A stretch of 64,000 nt of DNA from the NCBI RefSeq assembly GCF_032586155.1, contig NZ_JAWHTC010000001.1:186001-250000 (forward strand), read 5' to 3'. The position numbers and the translations under genes are program-made. The number at the start of each line of letters is the position of its first letter. Position 1 is the stretch's first letter. Below are positions 15,442 to 23,628 of the stretch, piece by piece. The notes beneath the pieces are model-generated. The model was given only the letters and a program-made list of their open reading frames with translations. It made no database searches and was not told where the DNA came from. This stretch comes from JAWHTC01 sp032586155. Lineage in GTDB: Bacteria; Pseudomonadota; Alphaproteobacteria; Rhodobacterales; Rhodobacteraceae.

Positions 15442-17132
15442 TGGCTTACCTCCCGCCATGCTGGGCCATAGGTTTTGTCGGCCTCCGTCTCGCTCACAAG
15501 GCCGCGCGCCACATCCCGCGCCACCACGTCCGCCGCGCGCTCAGACGCCGGGCCATAACCGCCGCCGCCGGGTGTTTCCAACCGCACCGCCTGCCCTGAT
15601 TTCAGCTTGATACCTCGCATTTTCGAGGCCAGCTGTGGGATGTGCCAGCCGTCGTTCTGTTCGTAGGAAAAGGTATTGAGCGCCGCCTCACCCCCGCCCG
15701 CGATCCCCTTGGGGGCAAAACGCCCGCGTTCACCAAACAAAAACGCCTCGGCGCCGTTTTCTTCCAGCACCTCGATCTCGTAGATCGCGCCAACCCCGCC
15801 GCGATGCGCACCCGCGCCCGCACTGTCCGGGCGCAGCGCCCATGTGCGGAACATCACCGGATAGGCCGCCTCCAGGATTTCCATCGGCGGGATCGTGGCG
15901 GTTGAAATCGGCGCGTTGCCGTGGTTCAGCCCGTCCGTTTCGATCGAGCCGCCATGCCCACCGCCATAAAAGCTGAACATCACCCAAGGCTGGCCATTGG
16001 CCCGCTTGCCCGCAATGGACAGCGCGTTGATGGTGCCGTAGGCATTGGCCACAACGCGATCCGGTGCGGCCTGTGCAAAGGCGGAAAAGACTACGTCGAT
16101 CATGCGCAGGATGGTTTCGGTGTAGCCCCCCGTGGGAGCCGGAAACTGCGCTGACAGAAGGCTGCCCTCGGGTACGATCACATTGATCGGGCGCATAACG
16201 CCAGCGTTGGCCGGGAGCGCCGGAAAGACGTGCTTGATCGCCACATAGGCGGCGGCTACGGTCGTGGGCAGCGCGATATTGACAGGACCTGCGCATTGCG
16301 GCGCCGACCCCGTGAAATCAAGCGTCAACTGATCGTCTTTGATTTCCAGCGCGATCTTGATCTTCAGTGGCTCGTCGGTGATCCCATCATTATCAAGGTA
16401 ATCCTCGGCCTCCCAACGGCCATCGGGCAGATCGGTCAGTTCGGACCGCATGAGCGCCTCGGCGCGGTGACCCAACGCTTCGAGCGCGGCCGAGATTGTT
16501 TCGGCCCCGTATTCATCTAGAAGCTCATCCATCCGCTTCACGCCCAGATCGAGCGCGCCGAGCTGCCCATTGAGATCGCCCATGGCCGATTGCGGCAAGC
16601 GGGTGTTGCGCATCAGGATGTCGATGATGTCCTGATTAATCTCGCCTTTGCGGGCGAGTTTCACGGGCGGCAGGTTGAACGCCTCCTGGAAAACGTCCGT
16701 GGCCGCCGGGTTATAATTGCCGGGCACCGCGCCACCCACGTCATGCCAGTGGCCGACCGAGGCGAGATAGCAAAAGAGCTTGCCATCGCGGTAATAGGGC
16801 CGCACGAGGCGCATGTCAGAAAGGTGCGTGCCGCCGATGTGGGCATCGTTGAAGATATAGATATCGCCATCTTCCAGATCGCCATCCCTGGCCGCCTTTT
16901 CGATCACCGCCTTGACGGCGAAGGACATGACGCCCACGAAAATCGGCAGGCCCGATTTTCCCTGCACCAGCGTATCGCCCGACAAGGCATGATAAAGCCC
17001 GTGGCTGGCATCATGCGCCTCGGCGATAATCGGGTTGAAGGCCGCGCGAAAAAGCGTTGCGTCCATTTCATCGGCGATCTGTTCCATGCGACCTGCGAGA
17101 ACAGAAAGGGTGATTGGGTCAATCTCGGTCAT
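15438..17132 (-). CDS. hyuB: Hydantoinase/oxoprolinase family protein, subunit B
   Basis: A 564-residue HyuB subunit, the partner that carries the hydrolase site. Family segments are GDIYIFNDAHIGGTHLSDMR near residue 90, SVGHWHDVGG with a possible metal-binding His pair near 125, the central PTGGYTETILRMIDVVFSAF, and the C-terminal GGGHGGSIETDG and RGGVGAIYEIEV blocks, ending in LETPGGGGYG. Length is normal for a separate HyuB. Its ATG overlaps the tautomerase-fusion stop by 4 nt and its stop overlaps hyuA, so the two subunits are made together. Confidence 0.92.
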   Translation of the reverse strand: MTEIDPITLSVLAGRMEQIADEMDATLFRAAFNPIIAEAHDASHGLYHALSGDTLVQGKSGLPIFVGVMSFAVKAVIEKAARDGDLEDGDIYIFNDAHIGGTHLSDMRLVRPYYRDGKLFCYLASVGHWHDVGGAVPGNYNPAATDVFQEAFNLPPVKLARKGEINQDIIDILMRNTRLPQSAMGDLNGQLGALDLGVKRMDELLDEYGAETISAALEALGHRAEALMRSELTDLPDGRWEAEDYLDNDGITDEPLKIKIALEIKDDQLTLDFTGSAPQCAGPVNIALPTTVAAAYVAIKHVFPALPANAGVMRPINVIVPEGSLLSAQFPAPTGGYTETILRMIDVVFSAFAQAAPDRVVANAYGTINALSIAGKRANGQPWVMFSFYGGGHGGSIETDGLNHGNAPISTATIPPMEILEAAYPVMFRTWALRPDSAGAGAHRGGVGAIYEIEVLEENGAEAFLFGERGRFAPKGIAGGGEAALNTFSYEQNDGWHIPQLASKMRGIKLKSGQAVRLETPGGGGYGPASERAADVVARDVARGLVSETEADKTYGPAWREVSQ

Positions 17133-17695
17133 GCGTTCGTCCTGACTTCTGCCATGTCATTCCACACGTCCTGGCGCGTGATCTTCCCGTCTTCGATCTC
17201 GAAACGGTCAATAAAGCGGATGCCCTCGAACGGGCTGTTGTCATGATATTCGCCCTGCAAGATGCCGCGGCAATAGACAATCGCTGCATCGCCGGCGCTG
17301 TGCAGCGCGTCAAAGCCGTCGTAGGTTTTGGTGACAAACTTGTATCGCGGTTTTGACCATTCGATCAGCTCTTCAAGCGTTCTCATGGGGGCGGTACCGG
17401 GGAAGGTCATGGTGAAGCCATCGCCCAGCATGGCGCGGGCTTTATCAAGCTCACGCGCCTCCATTGCGGCAAGGTAATCCTTCACGATCTGCGTAGGGTC
17501 AGGACGCGCGGGCGCAGGGATGCGCTGGCTGCGGCCGCGATAGTAATTCTCGGCCGGCAAGTCGCGGATCATAACTGTCACAAGCTCGAGTGCAGCCGGC
17601 ACAACGAATCGCACGGCATCTGTCAGTGCCTCGCCAAGGCGTTGTTTCTCTTCAGGATTATAGCCCTCAAGCACATGCAGATCGACTATCGGCAT
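17129..17695 (-). CDS. Tautomerase-NTF2/SnoaL-like fusion protein
   Basis: A 188-residue protein with two domains. Residues 1-60 (MPIVDLHVLEGYNPEEKQRL, then VVPAALELVTVMIRDLP) match the 4-oxalocrotonate tautomerase family, whose catalytic base is the N-terminal Pro after Met removal. Residues 68-188 (DPTQIVKDYLAAMEARELDK, then FTMTFPGTAP and GEYHDNSPFEGIRFIDRFEI) match the SnoaL/NTF2-like fold. Three starts lie close together; only the ATG at 17695 puts Pro at position 2 and also gives AAGGAG a 6-nt spacing, whereas the ATG at 17701 touches the ribosome-binding site. It is first in the hyu operon. It may isomerise a double bond before or after ring opening; the NTF2 half may bind substrate. 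Confidence 0.82.
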   Translation of the reverse strand: MPIVDLHVLEGYNPEEKQRLGEALTDAVRFVVPAALELVTVMIRDLPAENYYRGRSQRIPAPARPDPTQIVKDYLAAMEARELDKARAMLGDGFTMTFPGTAPMRTLEELIEWSKPRYKFVTKTYDGFDALHSAGDAAIVYCRGILQGEYHDNSPFEGIRFIDRFEIEDGKITRQDVWNDMAEVRTNA

Positions 17696-17716
17696 CACCA
17701 TCTCCTTCGGTTAACC

Positions 17717-17734
17717 TGTATTATCTGTAATACA
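17717..17734. promoter_or_regulatory. Candidate GntR operator
   Basis: TGTATTATCTGTAATACA is a perfect 7-4-7 inverted repeat in the 144-bp gap between the divergent tautomerase-fusion and gntR genes, 22 bp before the start of the former. Its size and AT-rich halves suit a GntR/HutC-type dimer. A second, weaker repeat CAGAAA-AAA-TTTCTG lies at 17750-17764. Placement would let the regulator control both arms of the cluster. Confidence 0.5.
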
Positions 17735-17839
17735 TAAACTGTATCTTTCCAGAAAAAATTTCTGATTATTTAGAATACTAATGCTTGCTTTTCTGAGGAA
17801 CACATTTACGCTTGCCGTCGAAAAATAGGGGAATCAGGT

Positions 17840-18640
17840 TTGCGAGCTGAAGCTGTTCAGATACTGCCCGAAGGTGCCAAGGCGCGGCGCGTCTATCTGT
17901 CTTTGCGTGATCAGATCACGGGCGGCGAACTCAGCGATGGCGAAACACTGCCAAGCGAACAAAAGCTTGCGGAAACCTTCGGTGTCTCTCGCGTGACCGT
18001 ACGGCGTGCGTTGGATGCGCTGGTCCAAGGCGGTCTTATCGAGCGGCGCGCAGGCAGCGGTACCAAAGTACGCGCCCGCCCTTCCAGTGGGCAGCGTGCC
18101 GCAATGGATTTTCACACGCTCATGCCCCAGCTTGTCGAGATGGGTCGGCAAACCACGGCGCGTCTTTTGTCGTTCTCCTATGACAGCGCGCCTGATTTTG
18201 TCGCCTCTGCCATGGGTCTTAATGCCAAGAGCAAGGTGCAGATCGCCACGCGTGTGCGGTTGACCAACGATGTGCCGTTTTCACATCTGACAACTTTTGT
18301 TCCGGCGCAGATCGCCCAGAATTATTCTGAAAATGATCTTGCTACGACGCCGCTGTTCAAGCTTTTGGAGCGCGGCGGCGTTCAGATCAAAGAGGCGCAT
18401 CAATCGGTCAGTGCCACGCTTGCCGGGCCAGATGTGGCCGAGGCGCTCGAGGTGGATGTTGGTTCGGCACTTCTTTCGCTCCGCCGCGTTGTCCGCGATG
18501 TGGATGGCAATGGGGTTGAATACCTCGCGGGGTTGTATCGTCCCGACATGTTCCGCCTCGAAATGCCGCTGACGCGCGTGGGTCAGGGCGCTGCGCGCCA
18601 TTGGGAGCCAGCGATTGGTCAGAGCGAGGGAGAGGGTTGA
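17840..18640 (+). CDS. GntR-family regulator (HutC subfamily, UTRA domain)
   Basis: A 266-residue regulator. The winged helix-turn-helix covers about residues 12-80 (RRVYLSLRDQITGGELSDGE, then LPSEQKLAETFGVSRVTVRR and ALDALVQGGLIERRAGSGT). The C-terminal UTRA effector domain ends VEYLAGLYRPDMFRLEM, typical of HutC-type proteins that sense carboxylates, sugars or histidine derivatives. The only reasonable start is a TTG at 17840 after AGGGGAATC. The stop overlaps the LeuC-like start (TGATG), so regulator and hydratase are one transcript. It most likely represses both divergent arms until the substrate or an intermediate appears. Confidence 0.88.
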   Translation: MRAEAVQILPEGAKARRVYLSLRDQITGGELSDGETLPSEQKLAETFGVSRVTVRRALDALVQGGLIERRAGSGTKVRARPSSGQRAAMDFHTLMPQLVEMGRQTTARLLSFSYDSAPDFVASAMGLNAKSKVQIATRVRLTNDVPFSHLTTFVPAQIAQNYSENDLATTPLFKLLERGGVQIKEAHQSVSATLAGPDVAEALEVDVGSALLSLRRVVRDVDGNGVEYLAGLYRPDMFRLEMPLTRVGQGAARHWEPAIGQSEGEG

Positions 18641-20046
18641 TGGGCAGCCCGCAGACCATGCTCGACAAGCTCTGGGCAGCGCACGAGGTGCTGCAGCGAG
18701 AAGATTGCGTTTCGCTTATGTGGGTCGATCGGCATCTGGTACACGAAGGCTCGCATCACGCCTTTGCCAAGATCAAAGAGCGTGGATTGCCCGTGGCAGA
18801 ACCCGAGCTGACCTTTGCCGTGGTCGACCATTATGCGCCAACGCGCGGGCGGTCGAAGATCGCGGATCCGCAGATTGCACGGATGATCGACACGCTGCGC
18901 GGCAACGCGCAGGCGCACGACCTGAAAATGTATGATCTCAGCGACCCCCGCCAGGGGATTGTTCATGTGGTCGGGCCGGAAGAAGGCATTACGCTGCCCG
19001 GCCTGCTGATCAATTGCGGAGATAGCCACACTTCGACCCACGGCGCATTCGGTGCGCTGGCCTTTGGCGTTGGCGCGACGGAGGTGGCCCATGTGCTGGC
19101 GACCCAGACTGTCTGGCAGCGCAAACCCAAGGCAATGCGGATCACGGTCGAGGGCGCGCTGGGTGCGGGTGTCACCGCCAAGGACATTGCGCTGAGCTGG
19201 ATTGCAAAGCTTGGTACCGATGGTGCACAGGGCCATGCGGTGGAATATGCGGGCAGTTGCATCAGAGACCTTTCGATGGAGGGGCGTATGACGCTCTGCA
19301 ACCTTTCCATCGAAGGTGGCGCGCGTTTCGGGATGATCGCTCCGGACGAGACCACACTCGCCTATCTCGAAGGGCGCCGCTTCACGCCAAAAGGGGCCGC
19401 ATGGCAGGCCGCCTGCGCCGACTGGATCACACTCGCCAGCGACCAAACCGCCGCGTTTGATCGCGAGGTCACGCTCGACGCCGCAGAAATCGCGCCCACC
19501 GTCACCTGGGGCACCAGCCCTGAACAGGCCTTGCCCATTAACGCGGCCATCCCCGACCCGGACCAGGTGCCCCCGGCCAAGGCCGACGCCGCGCGCGCGG
19601 CGCTTGAGTATATGGGCCTGAAAGCGGGTCAGAGGCTCGAAGGCACGCCCGTCGACCAAGTCTTCATCGGGTCCTGCACAAATGGGCGGATCGAAGACCT
19701 GCGGGCTGCGGCGGCTGTTTTGAAAGGCCGCAAGGCGCGTATTCCGGGATTGATCTCGCCCGGCTCCTCGCAAGTCAAGGCACAGGCCGAGGCAGAAGGT
19801 CTGGACCGGGTGTTCACCGAGGCTGGTCTGGAATGGGCGGCGTCCGGGTGCTCGATGTGCGTCGGCATGAACGGCGATCTCGTAGCCGACGGCAGGCGTT
19901 GCGCGTCCTCGACCAATCGCAACTTCCGTGGCCGTCAGGGGCGCGGCGCACGCACGCACCTGATGAGTCCCGCCATGGTCGCGGCGGCGGCGGTCACGGG
20001 CGTGCTGACCGATGTGCGCCCGCTTCTTGCCCGGCGGGCCGCATGA
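18640..20046 (+). CDS. Aconitase-superfamily hydratase, large subunit (LeuC/dimethylmaleate-hydratase-like)
   Basis: A 468-residue large subunit of the 3-isopropylmalate dehydratase group. Fe-S cysteines are present: Cys in FIGSCTNGRIEDLR near residue 348 and the pair in ASGCSMCVGMN near residues 405-408. The substrate-loop sequences NCGDSHTSTHGAFGALAFG and FAVVDHYAPT follow the family. Relatives act on isopropylmalate, homoaconitate, citraconate, maleate (maleate hydratase) or dimethylmaleate. The setting beside a TRAP importer, hydantoinase and a C-C lyase, and not leucine genes, argues for a catabolic hydratase. ATG 18640 follows GAGGGAGAGGG and overlaps gntR by 1 nt. It needs the small subunit encoded next. 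Confidence 0.88.
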   Translation: MGSPQTMLDKLWAAHEVLQREDCVSLMWVDRHLVHEGSHHAFAKIKERGLPVAEPELTFAVVDHYAPTRGRSKIADPQIARMIDTLRGNAQAHDLKMYDLSDPRQGIVHVVGPEEGITLPGLLINCGDSHTSTHGAFGALAFGVGATEVAHVLATQTVWQRKPKAMRITVEGALGAGVTAKDIALSWIAKLGTDGAQGHAVEYAGSCIRDLSMEGRMTLCNLSIEGGARFGMIAPDETTLAYLEGRRFTPKGAAWQAACADWITLASDQTAAFDREVTLDAAEIAPTVTWGTSPEQALPINAAIPDPDQVPPAKADAARAALEYMGLKAGQRLEGTPVDQVFIGSCTNGRIEDLRAAAAVLKGRKARIPGLISPGSSQVKAQAEAEGLDRVFTEAGLEWAASGCSMCVGMNGDLVADGRRCASSTNRNFRGRQGRGARTHLMSPAMVAAAAVTGVLTDVRPLLARRAA

Positions 20047-20657
20047 TGGCGGGCTGGAACGTTCATAATGGCACGGCCGTGAGCCTGCCTCAGGCCAATG
20101 TCGATACCGACCAGCTCATTCCGGCGCGGTTCATGTCGGTTCCGCGCTCAGAGGGCTATGGCCCCTACCTGTTGCATGACTTGCGCCGCGATGACGGTGG
20201 CGGGCTGCGACCCGACTTTCTGCTCAATACCTGCCCCGAGGCCAGCGTGATCGTCTCGCGACGCAATTTCGGCAGCGGATCGTCGCGCGAAGCGGCGGTG
20301 TATGCGCTGGTCGATGCAGGGATTCGTGCGGTCATCGCCCCAAGCTTCGGCGACATCTTCGCGGCCAATGCCGTCAACAACGGCCTGCTGCCTGCGGAGG
20401 TCGATGAAGACACCTGTAAAGCGCTCGAAGCCGGTCTTGAAAACGGGCCGTGCGACATCCGGATCGATGTCGGCGCCCGCAGGCTCACGCTCGGCGCGAT
20501 GTCGGCCACATTTGTGCTCGACGACAGCTGGGCCATAAAACTCATCAACGGGTGGGATGACATAGATCTCACCCGCAATCACGGCGTGGCCATCGCAGTG
20601 TTCAAACATATTCGCAGTCAAACCGCACCGTGGGCATGGCCCGCTGCGGCGGATTGA
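20043..20657 (+). CDS. Aconitase-superfamily hydratase, small subunit (LeuD-like)
   Basis: A 204-residue LeuD-type swivel-domain subunit that completes the hydratase active site. VSLPQANVDTDQLIPARFM near residue 12 and RNFGSGSSREAAVYALVDAG near residue 77 are the two conserved substrate-contact regions; AVIAPSFGDIFAANAVNNGL follows. The start is an ATGATG in which the first ATG (20043) overlaps the large-subunit stop by 4 nt. Length is normal for LeuD. Subunit specificity (leucine, maleate or dialkyl-maleate) is not resolved by visible motifs; the neighbours favour a degradative role. Confidence 0.88.
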   Translation: MMAGWNVHNGTAVSLPQANVDTDQLIPARFMSVPRSEGYGPYLLHDLRRDDGGGLRPDFLLNTCPEASVIVSRRNFGSGSSREAAVYALVDAGIRAVIAPSFGDIFAANAVNNGLLPAEVDEDTCKALEAGLENGPCDIRIDVGARRLTLGAMSATFVLDDSWAIKLINGWDDIDLTRNHGVAIAVFKHIRSQTAPWAWPAAAD

Positions 20658-20707
20658 AACGCGTCGCGAAACGCGGCGCCCGACCGCCCGTAAAGGGCCA
20701 GACAAAG

Positions 20708-20724
20708 AGGGGCACACCGCCCCT
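20708..20724 (+). promoter_or_regulatory. Hairpin just upstream of dctP
   Basis: AGGGGC-ACACC-GCCCCT forms a 6-bp stem with a 5-nt loop, 22 nt before the dctP start and immediately before its GTGGAGGAC ribosome-binding site, in the 88-bp gap after the LeuD-like gene. It may mark an RNA processing site or stabilise the downstream message. Confidence 0.4.
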
Positions 20725-20745
20725 GAATCAGTGGAGGACGACACT

Positions 20746-21759
20746 ATGAAAATGAAACTACTGGGAAGCCTTCTTGCAGGGGCGACGCTCGTTGCGGGAA
20801 CGCTCAAGGCCGAGGAAACCATTTCCGCGGTTCATGCATTCCCCGAAACCCTGATCTACACGAAAAGCTTTTTGAGCTTTGTCGACAAGGTCAACGAAGC
20901 CGGAAAGGGCGTGATCCAGATCGATGTGCGCGGCGGACCCGAGGCGATTGGTATGTTCCAACAGCCCGATGCCGTGCGTGATGGCATCGTCGATATGGTC
21001 TATACGCCCGGCTCGTTCTACGGCGGTGCGCTGCCCGAGAAAGACGCCATGGTTGCCTCGAACCTGACCGCCGTCGAGACGCGTGCGAATGGTGGCATTG
21101 CCCTGATCGACCAGATCCACCAAGAGAAGATGGGCCTGAAATACCTTGGCTGGTTTGACAGCGGCGTCTGCTACAACCTCTGGACCCGCAACGAGCCTAA
21201 ATTCGATGCCGACGGCAACCTCGAAGTCGAAGGCCTCAAGCTGCGCGGCAACAACGTCTACAACGCCTTCTTCACCAACTACCTCGGCGCGCAGGTGATC
21301 GACCTGCCGACAGGCGAGGTGTACTCGGCGCTGCAACGCGGCGTGGTTGACGCGACCGGCTGGACCCAGATCGGCCTGATCGATCTCAAGTGGAACGAGT
21401 TCCTCAACTACCGGATCGAACCGTGCTTCTTCTCGACCGATCTCGGCGTGATCGTGAATCTCGAAAAGTGGAATTCGCTTTCCGATGAGGCGAAAAAGGT
21501 CCTCCAGGATGTGGCGATCCAGCACGAGAAAGACAGCGTTGAAGCGCTCCGTGCCAAGCGTGACGAAGACTTCGCCGCGCTGGATGCCGCAGGCATGAAA
21601 GTGGTCTCGCTTGAAGGCGACGCCAAGGCCAACTACCTCGCCGCGGCCCGTGAAAAGACGTGGGAGCGCATGAAAGAGGTCATGGCCGGCCAACCCGGCG
21701 GAACGGGCAACTATGACCGCCTGCTCGAGCTGTTCTACGACCTCGACGCGGCGAACTGA
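20746..21759 (+). CDS. dctP: TRAP transporter solute-binding protein (DctP family)
   Basis: A 337-residue periplasmic receptor of a tripartite ATP-independent transporter, which usually binds carboxylates. The signal peptide is MKMKLLGSLLAGATLVAGTL followed by KAEE. The conserved Arg region that salt-bridges the ligand carboxylate is in LEVEGLKLRGNNVYNAFFTN near residue 165, and DLPTGEVYSALQRGVVDATG follows near residue 190. ATG 20746 follows GGAGG at good spacing; a start 15 nt earlier overlaps that ribosome-binding site. Acidic organic ligands are most likely. A strong hairpin directly after the gene probably raises its dose over the permease genes. Confidence 0.92.
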   Translation: MKMKLLGSLLAGATLVAGTLKAEETISAVHAFPETLIYTKSFLSFVDKVNEAGKGVIQIDVRGGPEAIGMFQQPDAVRDGIVDMVYTPGSFYGGALPEKDAMVASNLTAVETRANGGIALIDQIHQEKMGLKYLGWFDSGVCYNLWTRNEPKFDADGNLEVEGLKLRGNNVYNAFFTNYLGAQVIDLPTGEVYSALQRGVVDATGWTQIGLIDLKWNEFLNYRIEPCFFSTDLGVIVNLEKWNSLSDEAKKVLQDVAIQHEKDSVEALRAKRDEDFAALDAAGMKVVSLEGDAKANYLAAAREKTWERMKEVMAGQPGGTGNYDRLLELFYDLDAAN

Positions 21760-21768
21760 GCCTTCACG

Positions 21769-21796
21769 CGGGCCCGCCCCTTTTGCGGCGGGCCCG
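21769..21796 (+). terminator. Intra-operon hairpin between dctP and dctQ
   Basis: CGGGCCCGCC (21769-21778) and GGCGGGCCCG (21787-21796) form a perfect 10-bp GC stem with an 8-nt loop, followed by TTTCTT. It starts 10 nt after the dctP stop, while dctQ begins 25 nt later. It looks like a leaky terminator or an end that protects dctP mRNA, giving more binding protein than permease. Confidence 0.75.
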
Positions 21797-21820
21797 TTTC
21801 TTGATGCGGCGGAGGCTGAC

Positions 21821-22321
21821 ATGCTGACCAGGATCTACCAAACGCTTCTTTACGGCATGGCCACGGTTTCGGGCCTGATGCTGATTTGGATCATGGTGTC
21901 GGTCATTGCCTCGGTCGTGATGCGCAATCTTGGCCTTCAACCATTTGCATGGCTTTTTACCTCTGCCGAATACGGCCTTCTTTACATGACGATGCTCGGC
22001 GCGCCCTGGCTGGTCCGCGAGAAAGGCCATGTCCATATCGAACTGCTGACAGCCGCCTTGCCCAACGGACCGCGCCGCATGCTGAGCCGCGCAGTCGCCG
22101 CGGCTTGCGTGCTGGTGTGCGCCATTCTCACCTGGAAAGGCGTCGAGCTGGTCATGACCAATATCGCGCGCGGCGATTTCGACACGCGCGCCTATTATTA
22201 TCCGCGCTGGCTTCTGACCATCGCATTTCCCTTTTCGTTCGGCCTGATGGCTGTTGAATTCTCCCGCTTTGTCTTTGGCCAGGACCTGATGCACAGCGGC
22301 GAAGCCGGGATACACGAGTAA
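21821..22321 (+). CDS. dctQ: TRAP transporter small permease (DctQ family)
   Basis: A 166-residue membrane protein with four predicted helices: GMATVSGLMLIWIMVSVIAS near residue 10, WLFTSAEYGLLYMTMLGAPW near 45, AAACVLVCAILTWKGVELVM near 93 and WLLTIAFPFSFGLMAVEFSR near 128. The cytoplasmic GAPWLVREKGHVHIELL segment is the family hallmark. ATG 21821 follows GGAGGCTGAC; a longer frame upstream crosses the hairpin and is not used. The stop TAA shares its last base with the dctM start. Confidence 0.9.
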   Translation: MLTRIYQTLLYGMATVSGLMLIWIMVSVIASVVMRNLGLQPFAWLFTSAEYGLLYMTMLGAPWLVREKGHVHIELLTAALPNGPRRMLSRAVAAACVLVCAILTWKGVELVMTNIARGDFDTRAYYYPRWLLTIAFPFSFGLMAVEFSRFVFGQDLMHSGEAGIHE

Positions 22322-23628
22322 TGGAATGGTTCGAGGCGCTGGCCCTGCTGCTTGGCACGATTGTCTTTCTGATGGCGATCGGAATGCCGATTGCGCTGGC
22401 CTTCCTAGCCGCCAATATCGTCGGCGCCTGGGTGTTCATGGGGGGCGAACGCGGCGTCGTGCAGCTTCTCAACAACGGGCTTGGCTCACTCACCAAATAC
22501 GCGCTGATGCCCATTCCGCTCTTTCTGTTGATGGGCGAGATATTCTTTCACACCGGGCTTGGGGGGCGTATGTTCACGGCCATCGACAAGCTCCTTGGCC
22601 GCCTTCCTGGGCGCCTGAGCTATGTGACCGTCCTGGGTGGCACGGCCTTCTCTACGCTCTCCGGCTCGTCGATGGGCTCAACCGCGCTTCTTGGCTCTCT
22701 AATGGTCCCCGAGATGAGCCGCCGCGGCTACAAATCCCACATGAGCATCGGCCCGATCCTTGGCACAGGTGGCCTTGCCATCATCATTCCGCCCTCGGCC
22801 TTGGCGGTCCTGCTGGCGACGCTGGCCCAGATCGATGTGGCGGCGCTGTTGATTGCGGGCGTTGTGCCCGGGCTGATCCTTGCGTGCTTTTACATCGCTA
22901 CGATCTGGCTTCAGACCCGGATCGACCCGGACGCGGCCCCCGCCTATGATGTCGAACCGATGTCGCTTGGCACAAAGATCAAACTGATCATGACTGAAGT
23001 TGTCCCGATGGTGGGCGTCATGGTGGTGATCATTGCCCTGATGATAAAGGGTTTTGTCACCCCGTCCGAGGCTGCGGCCTTTGGCGCGCTGGGCGTATTG
23101 ATCCTTGCGGCCGTGTTTCGCTGCCTGACATGGGAAGCGATGAAAAAGTCCGTCATTGGCGCACTTCGGGTGACCCTGATGGCCTATCTCATTGTTTTTG
23201 GCTCGGCTACGTTCAGCCAGCTTCTGGCCTTTTCCGGTGCCTCGCGTGGGCTGGTGCACTGGGCGACCAGCTTCGACCTTGCACCGCTTGCGATGCTGCT
23301 GGTCATGTTCGCGGTACTTTTGCTGCTCGGCATGTTCATGGAGCAAATCTCGATCATGCTGCTGACGGTGCCGATCTTCTTTCCTCTGGCTCAAACACTT
23401 GGGTTCAATCCGATCTGGTTTGCGTTGATCATGTTGTTGTCCCTGGAAATCAGCTTCACCACGCCGCCCTTTGGCCTTCTGCTTTTCGTGATGAAAGGAG
23501 TGGCGCCAGCAGGAACGACCATGCGCGAGATTTACGTCTCCGCCTTCCCGTTCATTTTCTGCTCGCTGTTCTTGGTGGCACTTTTGATCGCCTTTCCACA
23601 ACTGGCCCTTTGGTTGCCATCACTTTGA
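22321..23628 (+). CDS. dctM: TRAP transporter large permease (DctM family)
   Basis: A 435-residue DctM transporter with about twelve hydrophobic segments. Family motifs include PIPLFLLMGEIFFHTGLGG near residue 63, GTAFSTLSGSSMGSTALLGS near 107, GILGTGG-like GPILGTGGLAIIIPPSALAV near 144 and the second-half FTTPPFGLLLFVMKGVAP near 380. It catalyses Na-coupled import of the ligand delivered by DctP. ATG 22321 overlaps the dctQ stop by one base. It is the last gene of the GntR-linked plus-strand arm. Confidence 0.92.
   Translation: MEWFEALALLLGTIVFLMAIGMPIALAFLAANIVGAWVFMGGERGVVQLLNNGLGSLTKYALMPIPLFLLMGEIFFHTGLGGRMFTAIDKLLGRLPGRLSYVTVLGGTAFSTLSGSSMGSTALLGSLMVPEMSRRGYKSHMSIGPILGTGGLAIIIPPSALAVLLATLAQIDVAALLIAGVVPGLILACFYIATIWLQTRIDPDAAPAYDVEPMSLGTKIKLIMTEVVPMVGVMVVIIALMIKGFVTPSEAAAFGALGVLILAAVFRCLTWEAMKKSVIGALRVTLMAYLIVFGSATFSQLLAFSGASRGLVHWATSFDLAPLAMLLVMFAVLLLLGMFMEQISIMLLTVPIFFPLAQTLGFNPIWFALIMLLSLEISFTTPPFGLLLFVMKGVAPAGTTMREIYVSAFPFIFCSLFLVALLIAFPQLALWLPSL

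Noticed and set aside
13435..15471. 678-aa plus-strand frame across hyuA
   Set aside because: Antisense shadow of a GC-rich gene; composition is His/Arg/Gly-rich with no family motif, while the minus strand encodes complete HyuA.
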